Assembly (NCBI RefSeq): GCF_002305895.1
Contig: NZ_CP022203.1
Coordinates: 1,280,501 to 1,344,500 of the forward strand
DNA from: Corallococcus macrosporus DSM 14697
GTDB taxonomy: Bacteria; Myxococcota; Myxococcia; Myxococcales; Myxococcaceae
DNA length: 64,000 nt
Direction of reading: 5' to 3'
This document shows positions 1 to 7,205 of this stretch, in pieces (within the stretch, counting starts at the first letter, position 1; every line of letters starts with the position of its first letter). The notes below the pieces were generated by a model. It was not told where the DNA came from and did not search any database. It saw nothing but the letters and a program-made list of their open reading frames with translations. The translations under genes were made by a program, and so were the position numbers.

Positions 1-860
1 CGCGGCATGCCCTGGTGACGCGCAGCCACGGCCTGGAGCACACCTTCTCCGAGCGGCTGCGCGCGGACGCCCGTGCGGGGCACCTGACGCTGAGCTGGAA
101 GTACCCGCTGTACCACGGGGGCTACCGCCTCTGGGAGGTGCGCCAGTCCCTGCTGCGGGCGGACCACGCCGTGCTGCTCAACACCCAGGACGCCGCCTAC
201 GCTGCGGAGCGGTTGGGTGTGCCGGCGCACCGGATGAGCGTCGTACCCCACGGGCTGGAGGTCGCCTTCCACGGGCTGCCTCCGCCCGCGCCCGGCGCGC
301 CTGGTGCGCCCTTGCGCGTCGCGTGCGTGGGGAGCTGGCTGGCGCTCAAGGGCCGCGCGGAGATGGTGGACGCCGCCACCCGCCTGCAGGCCGAAGGCGT
401 GTCCTTCACCCTGACGTTGTACGGCACGGGGAACCCGGAGGCCGAGGTGCTGGCCGCGTTTCCGGCCGGCGCGCGGGAGCGGGTGCGCGTGGTGCCGCGC
501 TACGAACGCGCGGAGCTGCCGCGCCTGCTGCGCGACGAGGAGGTGCTGTTCTTTCCCAGCCACTCGGAAGGCTTTGGCATGGCGCTGGTGGAGTCGATGG
601 CCAGCGGGCTGGTGCCCGTCTCCACGCCGGTGGGCGTGGCGCCCCAGGTCGTGCGTGACGGCCAGACGGGGCGGCTGGTACCCATGGGTGATGTGGACGC
701 GCAGGTGGCGGCGCTTCGCTCACTGGCGGAGGACCGGGCTCGCCTGCTCGTGTTGCGCGGAGCCGCGCAGGCGGCCGTGAAGGACATGACCTGGCGGGAC
801 ATCGCCGCGCGCACGCTCAGGCTTTACGAGCAGCTTCTCCGCTCTCCACGGACTATCTAG
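1..860 (+). CDS. Glycosyltransferase family 4 (group 1), 5' end outside the window
   Basis: GT-B fold glycosyltransferase, probably adding a sugar to a lipid-linked polysaccharide intermediate at the cytoplasmic face of the inner membrane. The reading frame is open to the left edge of the window, so the GTG at 15 is not a convincing start and the N-terminal domain is incomplete. The C-terminal nucleotide-sugar-binding half is complete: a strand-rich segment around VACVGSWLALKGRAEMV, then the family motif EGFGMALVESMASG with the two spaced glutamates, then VSTPVG and a terminal helix region. It is followed at 128 bp by a WecA/MraY-type transferase and fits a glycan cluster. Donor and acceptor sugars cannot be read from the sequence. 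Confidence 0.88.
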   Translation, partial: RHALVTRSHGLEHTFSERLRADARAGHLTLSWKYPLYHGGYRLWEVRQSLLRADHAVLLNTQDAAYAAERLGVPAHRMSVVPHGLEVAFHGLPPPAPGAPGAPLRVACVGSWLALKGRAEMVDAATRLQAEGVSFTLTLYGTGNPEAEVLAAFPAGARERVRVVPRYERAELPRLLRDEEVLFFPSHSEGFGMALVESMASGLVPVSTPVGVAPQVVRDGQTGRLVPMGDVDAQVAALRSLAEDRARLLVLRGAAQAAVKDMTWRDIAARTLRLYEQLLRSPRTI

Positions 861-987
861 GAATGCGCCCGCCTGGCTGGACGGCAGGCGGACTCAAGGG
901 CCCATTGCTTCACAAACCTATCGCACTCCAGCGTGCATTGACGCGTGAAGCCACCGGCCGTCACGATGCACGGACGGTGCGCGACCC

Positions 988-2475
988 ATGATTACGCTCT
1001 TTGTCGCCTTCTTCGTCTCGCTGGTGGTGGCCCTGGCGCTCACGTTGCTCGTGCGCGACCGGGCCCTGGCGTGGGGGTGGCTGGACCAGGCGAACTCCAG
1101 CCGGAAGGTGCACGTCCGTCCGATTCCCCGGCTGGGCGGGGTGGGCATCGTCGGTGGTTTCTTCGCGCCGTTGTGCGCGCTGTTCCTGGTGGACTCCGGT
1201 GTGGGGCATCACTTCCGCTCCCACACGGACCTGGTGGTGGGCCTGTTCCTGGGCGGCGGGGTGATTGCGGCGCTGGGCCTCTACGACGACTTGCGGGGCG
1301 CGGGCGCGCGGCTGAAGTTCGCCGTCCAGTTCACGGTGGCGTTGGGCCTGTATGCGATGGGCTTCCGCATCGAGGTCATCGCCAATCCCTTCGGCCCGGA
1401 GCTGGTGCTGGGCGCGCTGGGCTTGCCCTTCACCTTGCTGTGGGTGGTGGGCGTGGTCAACGCGCTCAACCTCATCGACGGGCTGGATGGGCTGGCGGGC
1501 GGCGTGGCCTTCTTCGGCGTGGGCACCAACTTCATCCTCGCGCTGTCTCGCGGCGACGTGCTGCTGTCCCTGCTGATGGCGGCGCTGGCGGGCGCCATCC
1601 TGGGCTTCCTGGTGTTCAACTTCAACCCGGCCTCCATCTTCATGGGGGACACGGGGAGCATGTTCCTGGGCTTCGTGCTGGCGGCGGTGTCCATCAAGAC
1701 GAGCACCAAGAGCGGCACGGCCGTGGCCATGCTGGTGCCGGTGATGGCGCTGGGGCTGCCTATCATGGACACGCTGCTGGCCATGGTGCGCCGCTCGCTC
1801 CTGGGCCGGCCGATGTTCAGCGCCGACCGCGAGCACATCCACCACCGGCTGATGAGCCACCTGGTGCTCAGCCACCGCGCCACCGTGCTCGTGCTGTATG
1901 GGCTGTGTGGCCTCTTCATGCTGGTGGCGCTGGCGCTCAACTTCGCCAGCAGCGTGGAGAGCGCCATGCTGCTGTGTGGCGTGGGCACGCTCATCGTGTT
2001 GCTGATGCGGCGGCTGGGCTACCTGGACCTGGGCCGCGCCCGGGGCATGCAGCAGGTTCGCCAGCGCAACCTCTGGCTGCGGACCATGGTGAAGGACGTC
2101 ACGCGCGCGGTGCGCGGCGCGGCGTCGCTGGAGGGCGTGTGGAACGGGGTGCGCCCGCTGGCGGACGCCCTGGGCCTGGCGCGCCAGGAGCTGCGCTTCC
2201 AGCGCGTCCATCCGACGGGGCTCACGGACAACATCGTCTTCGAGGCGCAGCGGCCCGAGGGCCCGGGCATGCCGTTCGAGGTCAGCATCGCCATCAAGGC
2301 CGAGGGCGAGGTGCTGGGCGCGATGCTGCTGGTGTGGCGGGATGGCCGGGCGGCCATCAACCGCGATGAAGAGCTGGCGCTGGAGCAGGTCGCGGACGCG
2401 GTGGCGGAGAGCGCCGCGCGGCTCCAGCCCCGGACCGACGCCGAGCCCGGGCGCCTGGTGGCGCTGAGGAAGTGA
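988..2475 (+). CDS. WecA/MraY-family polyprenyl-phosphate glycosyl-1-phosphate transferase with a soluble C-terminal extension
   Basis: Integral membrane enzyme of the UDP-GlcNAc/MurNAc-1-P transferase family, expected to start glycan assembly by moving a sugar-1-phosphate onto undecaprenyl phosphate. Family motifs are visible: LYDDLRG (Asp pair), NLIDGLDGLAGG, NFNPASIFMGDTGS, and the histidine-rich DREHIHHRLM loop. About ten hydrophobic segments fill residues 1-350. The protein has 495 residues, against about 320-370 for WecA-type enzymes. The extra 140 or so residues are soluble, begin after a basic segment (RARGMQQVRQRN) and look like a GAF-type sensory or scaffold domain, which is inference. 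The start ATG at 988 gives a hydrophobic first helix. The stop overlaps the start of the next gene (ATGA). Confidence 0.9.
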   Translation: MITLFVAFFVSLVVALALTLLVRDRALAWGWLDQANSSRKVHVRPIPRLGGVGIVGGFFAPLCALFLVDSGVGHHFRSHTDLVVGLFLGGGVIAALGLYDDLRGAGARLKFAVQFTVALGLYAMGFRIEVIANPFGPELVLGALGLPFTLLWVVGVVNALNLIDGLDGLAGGVAFFGVGTNFILALSRGDVLLSLLMAALAGAILGFLVFNFNPASIFMGDTGSMFLGFVLAAVSIKTSTKSGTAVAMLVPVMALGLPIMDTLLAMVRRSLLGRPMFSADREHIHHRLMSHLVLSHRATVLVLYGLCGLFMLVALALNFASSVESAMLLCGVGTLIVLLMRRLGYLDLGRARGMQQVRQRNLWLRTMVKDVTRAVRGAASLEGVWNGVRPLADALGLARQELRFQRVHPTGLTDNIVFEAQRPEGPGMPFEVSIAIKAEGEVLGAMLLVWRDGRAAINRDEELALEQVADAVAESAARLQPRTDAEPGRLVALRK

Positions 2476-3560
2476 TGCCCGACGGGCACGCCGCGCCAGG
2501 CACCCGTGAGCAGACGTTGACGCCCGGGGGCGCGAGCGCGTTCCTGGCCTTGCTGCGCGCGTGGCCGGACGCACCCGCGGGCGCGGCGCCGGAGGGCGTG
2601 GACGCGGAGGCGCTGGTGCGCACGGCGGTGCGCCACGGGCTGGTGGGCTTCGTGACGCACGCGGTGAAACGGGCGGGTTGGGCCCTGCCCGAGCCCGCGC
2701 GCGCGTCCCTTCGCCGGGAGGCCCTGGGGAACGCGGCGCGGGCGCTGCGCGTGAAGACGCTGCTGCTGCGCTGCCTGGACGCGCTGGCGACGGTGGGGCA
2801 GGTGCCGGTGCTGCTCAAGGGGTACGGGCTGGCGCTGCGGCTGTACCCGGACCCGTTGCAGCGAGCCACCACGGACGTGGACCTGCTGGTGGCGCGCGCG
2901 GACGTGGGCGCCGCGGTCCAGGCGCTTGCCCTCGTGGGGCTCTCGGTGCGGCGGGACGACGGCGCCCGGCACGGGGAGGAGGACGCCCACCACCTGGAGC
3001 TGACGGGCCCCGCGGGGCTGGTGGAGCTGCACTACCGCGCGCTCGCGGGGTGGGGCGAGGCGCTGGAGGGGGACGCGCTGCTGGCGCGGGCGGAGGCGGG
3101 CGCGGTGGAGGGCCGGGCCGTGCGGTGGCTGCGGCCCGAGGACGAGGCCGTCTATCTATCGCTGCATGCGAGCAACCACGCGTTGCAGCGGCTGGCGTGG
3201 CTCTTCGATTTGAAGCTGCTGGCGCTGGCGGGGCCACTGGACTGGCGGGCGGTGGTGGAGCGGGCGCGCGGCACGGCCTTCCCCCACGCGGCTTGGTACG
3301 CGTGGGACGCGGCGCGGCGGCTGCTGGGGGCCCCGGTGCCGGAGGCGGTGCTGGCTGCGCTGGCGCCGCCGCGCTGGCAGCAGGTGCTGGCGCGGCGCTT
3401 CTTCTCCGCCGAGCGACTGGTTGGAGCGGCGCTGTTGGACAGCCGGTCGGCGTGGATGGCGGTGAAGGTGCTGCTGGCGCCCCGGATGGATTCCGTGGCG
3501 CGGTATGGCCTGCGCCGGGTTCGCAATGCCGTGCGCGCCAGGCTCCGCGGTCCGGGCTGA
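2472..3560 (+). CDS. Nucleotidyltransferase family protein (NTP_transf_5 type)
   Basis: A 362-residue cytoplasmic protein of the nucleotidyltransferase group that is frequent in myxobacterial and cyanobacterial polysaccharide loci. The core reads VLLKGYGLALRLYP followed by TTDVDLLV, with the DxD metal motif at about residues 135-137. A conserved HYRAL region follows and then a helical C-terminal half. It overlaps the upstream glycosylphosphotransferase by four bases, so the two are translationally coupled. The true substrate is unknown for the family. The last 117 codons are duplicated at 4628-4978, see that entry. A more distant relative that lacks the DxD lies at 15354. Confidence 0.82.
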   Translation: MMPDGHAAPGTREQTLTPGGASAFLALLRAWPDAPAGAAPEGVDAEALVRTAVRHGLVGFVTHAVKRAGWALPEPARASLRREALGNAARALRVKTLLLRCLDALATVGQVPVLLKGYGLALRLYPDPLQRATTDVDLLVARADVGAAVQALALVGLSVRRDDGARHGEEDAHHLELTGPAGLVELHYRALAGWGEALEGDALLARAEAGAVEGRAVRWLRPEDEAVYLSLHASNHALQRLAWLFDLKLLALAGPLDWRAVVERARGTAFPHAAWYAWDAARRLLGAPVPEAVLAALAPPRWQQVLARRFFSAERLVGAALLDSRSAWMAVKVLLAPRMDSVARYGLRRVRNAVRARLRGPG

Positions 3561-3629
3561 GCCGTGTCCGCTTCTCAAGGGCCCGTAGCGGCGGAGCGTG
3601 ATTCCGAGCGGGCACGGCGCACGGAGTTG
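3206..3629. repeat. Direct repeat R1, copy a (3' end of the nucleotidyltransferase gene and its downstream flank)
   Basis: Matches 4624-5047 at a constant offset of 1418 bases with only scattered substitutions and no indel visible. It covers the last 117 codons of the intact gene plus 69 bases beyond the stop. Similarity ends abruptly after acggagttg in both copies. It forms the left border of the first lipoprotein/DUSAM unit. Confidence 0.93.
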
Positions 3630-3650
3630 CCGCCGCGCCCGCTTTGTTCT

Positions 3651-4028
3651 TCATGAGTCGCCGTCGACTGCTCGAAGATAGGTGTTCAGGATGTTCATGT
3701 AGTGGGGCACCACTTCGACTGCGAGGGCATCCTGGAGAAGTTGGCGGGCGCCATCTGTGTCCCCGGCATCGCGACGGCGGTCCACTTCAACCAACGTGCG
3801 GGACAGGCGGCGCGAACCATTGGTGATGCGGGACGCAATCTCCCTGACGAGGGAGGCGGCGCTTTCGTCGTCCTGGAGCGCTCGTGCCGTCTCACCTTGT
3901 GGAATCCCTACGTCGTGCGCGGTGGCCTCGATAAGTGCGCGCGTCTCGGGGGTGAGGAAGGGCTGAACCGGGTCGGTGATGCGGCGGCTCAAGTCTTTGA
4001 CCGCATCCCATTCTCGTTGAGTGGGCAT
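3651..4028 (-). CDS. DUSAM-domain protein, copy 1
   Basis: A 125-residue soluble protein with no signal peptide. The pattern WDAVKDLSRRI..FLTPETRALIEATAHDVGI is the DUSAM fold signature of Myxococcus paralogues, followed by a helical repeat-like C-terminal half ending ALAVEVVPHYMNIL. Function is unknown. It lies 9 bases downstream of a lipoprotein gene in the same direction, so the two are probably cotranscribed. Its counterpart at 5257-5637 sits in the same place but is only distantly similar, sharing mostly the LTx-length spacing, the ARAL segment and LAVEVVPHY. By position it could be the antidote or partner of the lipoprotein, which is inference. Confidence 0.75.
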   Translation of the reverse strand: MPTQREWDAVKDLSRRITDPVQPFLTPETRALIEATAHDVGIPQGETARALQDDESAASLVREIASRITNGSRRLSRTLVEVDRRRDAGDTDGARQLLQDALAVEVVPHYMNILNTYLRAVDGDS

Positions 4029-4037
4029 GGAGTTCTC

Positions 4038-4460
4038 CTAGCGAGGGTGACAGTCCCGGAAGGGCCACTCGTGCTGTCCCTCGCAGTAGCGAAAGCATGC
4101 GTAGCAGTCCCCAATCCATCGAGGCTTCTTCTGGTCTCGGCACCGGACGTACTGCTCCATGCAGTGCTGCCGCCATCCATCGTCGGCACCGTCGTCCTCC
4201 TCTTCATTCGCCTTGTCTTGCGCGCGCCGCATGGCGGCATCCATGGTCGCGGTGTACGCGGCGGCCTCGCTCGCCGTGAGGCCGCACGCTTCGGGGATGC
4301 CCGGGTTGCGCTGGACGCAGCACGACACGGTGTCAGTGCAGGACGCCAAGGCATAGGCATCGCGGCGGCTGGCGGCGGTGGTGGTGGCACTGCCGGAGCA
4401 CGCCAGCGACAAGGCGACCATGAGGCACAGCAGGCCCGGTGCGATGTGCTTGTGTCCCAT
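4038..4460 (-). CDS. Small cysteine-rich lipoprotein, cassette copy 1
   Basis: A 140-residue predicted lipoprotein: basic N-terminus, hydrophobic stretch, and lipobox LSLAC with the modified Cys at residue 21. Residues 1-64 or so are nearly identical to the lipoprotein at 5641-6069 (the other copy has one extra Thr), then the two diverge. The divergent C-terminal part still keeps a shared motif, WxGxCYACFRxCEGQxxWPxxxC, which suggests one fold built on cysteines. A constant exported N-terminus with a variable C-terminus and a variable downstream partner is the layout of polymorphic lipoprotein toxins such as Sit proteins. No known toxin domain is recognised, so the function is unassigned. Confidence 0.78.
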   Translation of the reverse strand: MGHKHIAPGLLCLMVALSLACSGSATTTAASRRDAYALASCTDTVSCCVQRNPGIPEACGLTASEAAAYTATMDAAMRRAQDKANEEEDDGADDGWRQHCMEQYVRCRDQKKPRWIGDCYACFRYCEGQHEWPFRDCHPR

Positions 4461-4624
4461 GCTGATGCGTCTATCACCGTGGATGGGCCGCAGGCAGGGG
4501 CAAACTCACTTCACGGCATCCAAGTCGCTCATGTCCGGCCGCCGCGCACGAAGCGTCAGCCTCGCGCGGTGTAGACCGCCTCGGGCCGCGGCGCTCGGTT
4601 ACGAGCACAGCCCACTCGCTTCAC
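4272..4624. repeat. Direct repeat R2, copy a (lipoprotein 5' half and upstream region)
   Basis: Nearly identical to 5878-6233. It covers the first 63 or so codons of the lipoprotein and 164 bases upstream of its start, so the promoter of both cassettes is shared. The only indel seen is one extra tgg in the other copy. Identity stops exactly at the junction cactcgcttcac, where the duplicated nucleotidyltransferase tail begins in this copy and unrelated sequence begins in the other. Confidence 0.93.
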
Positions 4625-5047
4625 GATTTGAAGCTGCTGGCGCTGGCGGGGCCCCTGGACTGGCGGGCGGTGGTGGAGCGGGCGCGCGGCACGGCCTTCC
4701 CTCACGCGGCCTGGTACGCGTGGGACGCGGCGCGGCGGCTGCTGGGGGCCCCGGTGCCGGAGTCGGCGCTGGCCGCGCTGGCGCCGCCGCGCTGGCAGCA
4801 GGTGCTGGCGCGGCGCTTCTTCTCGGGTGAGCGGTTGGTTGGCGCGGCGCTGTTGGACAGCCGGCTGGCGTGGATGGCGGCGAAGGTGCTGCTGGCGCCC
4901 CGGATGGATTCCGTGGCGCGGTATGGCCTGCGCCGGGTTCGCAATGCCGTGCGCGCCAGGCTCCGCGGCCCGGGCTGAGCCGTGTCCGTTTCTCAAGGGC
5001 CCGTAGCGGCGGAGCGTGATTCCGAGCGGGCACGGCGCACGGAGTTG
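4624..5047. repeat. Direct repeat R1, copy b
   Basis: Second copy of 3206-3629, starting at the junction with repeat R2a. It contains the orphan nucleotidyltransferase tail. After its right border comes unique sequence of about 200 bases not present in the first unit. Confidence 0.93.
4628..4978 (+). pseudogene. Duplicated 3' fragment of the nucleotidyltransferase gene
   Basis: The frame matches the last 117 residues of the 2472-3560 gene with only about six amino-acid differences (for example EAVLAAL against ESALAAL and SAERL against SGERL). It has no DxD region, no start of its own and no recognisable ribosome binding site. I read it as a non-functional by-product of tandem duplication of the adjacent cassette. 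The low divergence means the duplication, or a later gene conversion, is recent. Confidence 0.88.
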
Positions 5048-5256
5048 AACCGGAACGTGGAGGTGCCCGCGCTCCAGGAGGGCGGGCATCGGCCTGCGTG
5101 GCGCTGGGGCCGCGAGCGCATCAGGCGGCAGCAGTGGCACGGTGGCGCCCGATGGCTGCCGGGGCGGAATGGCGCGCTGCGCATCCGCAATAAGCTGCTC
5201 GCGCATCCACTCAATGCGTCGGCAGGGGTACGGCGGTAGTCGCGTCCCCGTTGTCG
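5048..5256. other. Unique spacer in the second cassette unit
   Basis: About 200 bases between the end of repeat R1b and the DUSAM gene, absent from unit 1. The minus strand has an open frame (YPCRRIEWMREQLIADAQ onward) with coding-like composition and an in-frame ATG at 5206, but no good ribosome binding site and no family I recognise. It may be the remnant of the C-terminus of a lost gene. Confidence 0.4.
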
Positions 5257-5637
5257 TCAGGGCTCGTCATCGAGGCCCTTGAGCTGGCTTTCGGCTATCT
5301 TTCGGTAGTGCGGCACCACTTCGACGGCGAGCACATTCCGCATTTCCTGGCGGGCGCTGTCGAAGTCTCCGGCCAGCCGGTAGCGCTTCGCCCGATAAAG
5401 AGCGTCCATGAGCCTGTCTGAGCCCTCGCCAATCCGCCGCGAGGACTCGCTCAAGAGGTCCAAGGCGCCCGCCTCTGTCGCGAGAGCGCGCGCAGCATCG
5501 GCGCCACCGATGCCTACTTCGGTAGCGGTGCGTGCCAGGAGTGCTTTCACGTCATCGGTCAGCGTCAGCGGCTCTCCGTTGTGGAGCACGCGCCGCGCGA
5601 GCGCGCGAATGGGGTCCCAGTCGAGTTCGTCGCTCAT
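5257..5637 (-). CDS. DUSAM-domain protein, copy 2
   Basis: A 126-residue soluble protein and a clearer DUSAM member than copy 1: MSDELDWDPIRALARRVL, then LTDDVKALLARTATEVGI, then a helical segment ending VLAVEVVPHYRKI. The start is three bases after the stop of the lipoprotein gene upstream, which points to translational coupling. It shares position and general length with the gene at 3651-4028 but little sequence, although the DNA on both sides of the two units is nearly identical. Function unknown. Candidate partner or immunity protein for the lipoprotein, by position only. Confidence 0.82.
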   Translation of the reverse strand: MSDELDWDPIRALARRVLHNGEPLTLTDDVKALLARTATEVGIGGADAARALATEAGALDLLSESSRRIGEGSDRLMDALYRAKRYRLAGDFDSARQEMRNVLAVEVVPHYRKIAESQLKGLDDEP

Positions 5638-5640
5638 GAG

Positions 5641-6069
5641 TTACTTGTCCTTCGGATAGCACTTGTCGGCGGGCCATCGTTGCTGGCCCTCGCACTCGCG
5701 GAAACAGGCGTAGCAGCGCCCCTGCCAGCCGTCTTCTTTGCAGTCGCCATAAGCGCGGATGCAGCGACGCTTCCATTCGGGCAGTGCCGCGTTGTGGGAA
5801 TCGTCCCATTCGGCGAGTGCGTCGTCGGCTGCCTCCACGGCCATCTTGACGCCTGCCATGTGCGAGGCGGCTTCGGCCGCCGTGAGGCCGCACGCTTCGG
5901 GGATGCCCGGGTTGCGCTGGACGCAGCACGACACGGTGTCAGTGCAGGACGCCAAGGCATAGGCATCGCGGCGGCTGGCGGCGGTGGTGGTGGTGGCACT
6001 GCCCGAGCACGCCAGCGACAAGGCGACCATGAGGCACAGCAGGCCCGGTGCGATGTGCTTGTGTCCCAT
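5641..6069 (-). CDS. Small cysteine-rich lipoprotein, cassette copy 2
   Basis: A 142-residue predicted lipoprotein with lipobox Cys at residue 21. Residues 1-64 or so match the copy at 4038-4460 almost exactly (one added Thr in the Thr run). Beyond that the sequence differs, with an acidic helical region around KMAVEAADDALAEWDD and then WQGRCYACFRECEGQQRWPADKC, which keeps the cysteine pattern of copy 1. It is likely anchored in the outer membrane, since there is no Asp at +2 of the mature protein (Ser instead). It is cotranscribed with the DUSAM gene downstream. No known enzymatic domain is seen. Confidence 0.78.
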   Translation of the reverse strand: MGHKHIAPGLLCLMVALSLACSGSATTTTAASRRDAYALASCTDTVSCCVQRNPGIPEACGLTAAEAASHMAGVKMAVEAADDALAEWDDSHNAALPEWKRRCIRAYGDCKEDGWQGRCYACFRECEGQQRWPADKCYPKDK

Positions 6070-6233
6070 GCTGATGCGTCTATCACCGTGGATGGGCCGC
6101 AGGCAGGGGCAAACTCACTTCACGGCATCCAAGTCGCTCATGTCCGGCCGCCGCGCACGAAGCGTCAGCCTCGCGCGGTGTTGACCGCCTCGGGCCGCGG
6201 CGCTCGGTTTCGAGCACAGCCCACTCGCTTCAC
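5878..6233. repeat. Direct repeat R2, copy b
   Basis: Second copy of 4272-4624, with one extra tgg codon in the Thr run of the lipoprotein. It ends at the same cactcgcttcac junction, after which the unique leader of the DUF2381 gene begins. Confidence 0.93.
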
Positions 6234-6287
6234 CAGGCCACCAAGGCAGCCGCCTTCTTTGGTAGGGTCTCCGGCGGAGAACCCACC

Positions 6288-7205
6288 TTGCGTCGATTGG
6301 CTGTCATTCTCATCATCCTGAGGAGCATCGCCGCACCAGCGCAATCCCTCCCCGTCGCGCGCGAACGGCAGGAGCGACGGATGGCGCTGGGCGGAGCTGC
6401 CACGGCGCCGGTGCCCGAGCTGCGAATCGCCGCGGGCCTCGCGACGCTCCTCATCTTCGATGCGCCCCTCGACCGTGGCGCCATGGAGCTGGAGGGCCGC
6501 TCCCGGTTCCGGCTGGTGGACGTGGGCGAGCGAATCCTGGCGTTGGAGCCCCTGGAGGACCTGGGCCGGGGGGAGCGGTTGATGCTCCGGGTCCGCTATG
6601 CGGATGGTGCCTCTCCAGAGCAGGGGGTCTTCGCCCTCGTGACCCATGCGTCGGAGGTGGATGCGCGCGTGGAGGTCTTCCGGCGGCGAGACTCCGTCGA
6701 GGCGCTGCGAGCGGAGCTGGCGGACGTGCGCGCCCAGTTGGCTGCGCGGACACAGGAGCTGCGCGCGCTGCGAGCCCGGGGGGCCGCCAACGGCCCGGTC
6801 GGGCTGGTGATGGCGGGCCTCGTGGATGCGGTCGGCGTGAGAGGACGCAGGTTCAAGCGATTCGCCGTGACGAGCGGCACGTCGGGGCTGGACGTCTACG
6901 ACGGGGCCTCATTCCAGGCCGCCACCTGGACCGTGGTCTCGCTCATTGTGCGGAATCACGGCGCCACACCCTGGGGCGCGGCCACCGCGAGGTTTCGCAG
7001 CGCGGCGAGTGGCGCGCGCATCGATGCGGCCACCGTCCGGATGCCGGAGCCATCGATCGCGCCAGGCGCGAGCGGGCGGGTCTTCATCGAGACGAGGGCG
7101 CTCTCCGCCAGGGACGGGGAGGTGTTCCAACTGGAGGTTGGAGATGGCGCCGAGCGAGAGCGGGTGCTCTCACTCCAAGTGACGCTTGATGCGAGGGTTG
7201 AATGA
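6288..7205 (+). CDS. DUF2381 family protein
   Basis: A 305-residue exported protein of the Myxococcus paralogous DUF2381 family. It has an N-terminal hydrophobic segment (LAVILIILRSIAAPAQS, a likely signal peptide), the family core PELRIAAGLATLLIFDAPLDRGAMEL with a beta-rich region, a short coiled coil around residues 140-170 (ALRAELADVRAQLAARTQEL), and a C-terminal beta domain. The start is a TTG at 6288. The stop overlaps the start of the following kinase gene. In myxobacteria DUF2381 genes regularly sit directly before Ser/Thr kinase genes, so a joint signalling role is likely, but the biochemical function is unknown. Confidence 0.88.
   Translation: MRRLAVILIILRSIAAPAQSLPVARERQERRMALGGAATAPVPELRIAAGLATLLIFDAPLDRGAMELEGRSRFRLVDVGERILALEPLEDLGRGERLMLRVRYADGASPEQGVFALVTHASEVDARVEVFRRRDSVEALRAELADVRAQLAARTQELRALRARGAANGPVGLVMAGLVDAVGVRGRRFKRFAVTSGTSGLDVYDGASFQAATWTVVSLIVRNHGATPWGAATARFRSAASGARIDAATVRMPEPSIAPGASGRVFIETRALSARDGEVFQLEVGDGAERERVLSLQVTLDARVE

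Noticed and set aside
4506-4532. An 8-residue open frame (MSDLDAVK) upstream of each lipoprotein on the minus strand
   Set aside because: Too short to call. It is conserved only because the flanking repeat is; a leader peptide role is possible but unsupported.
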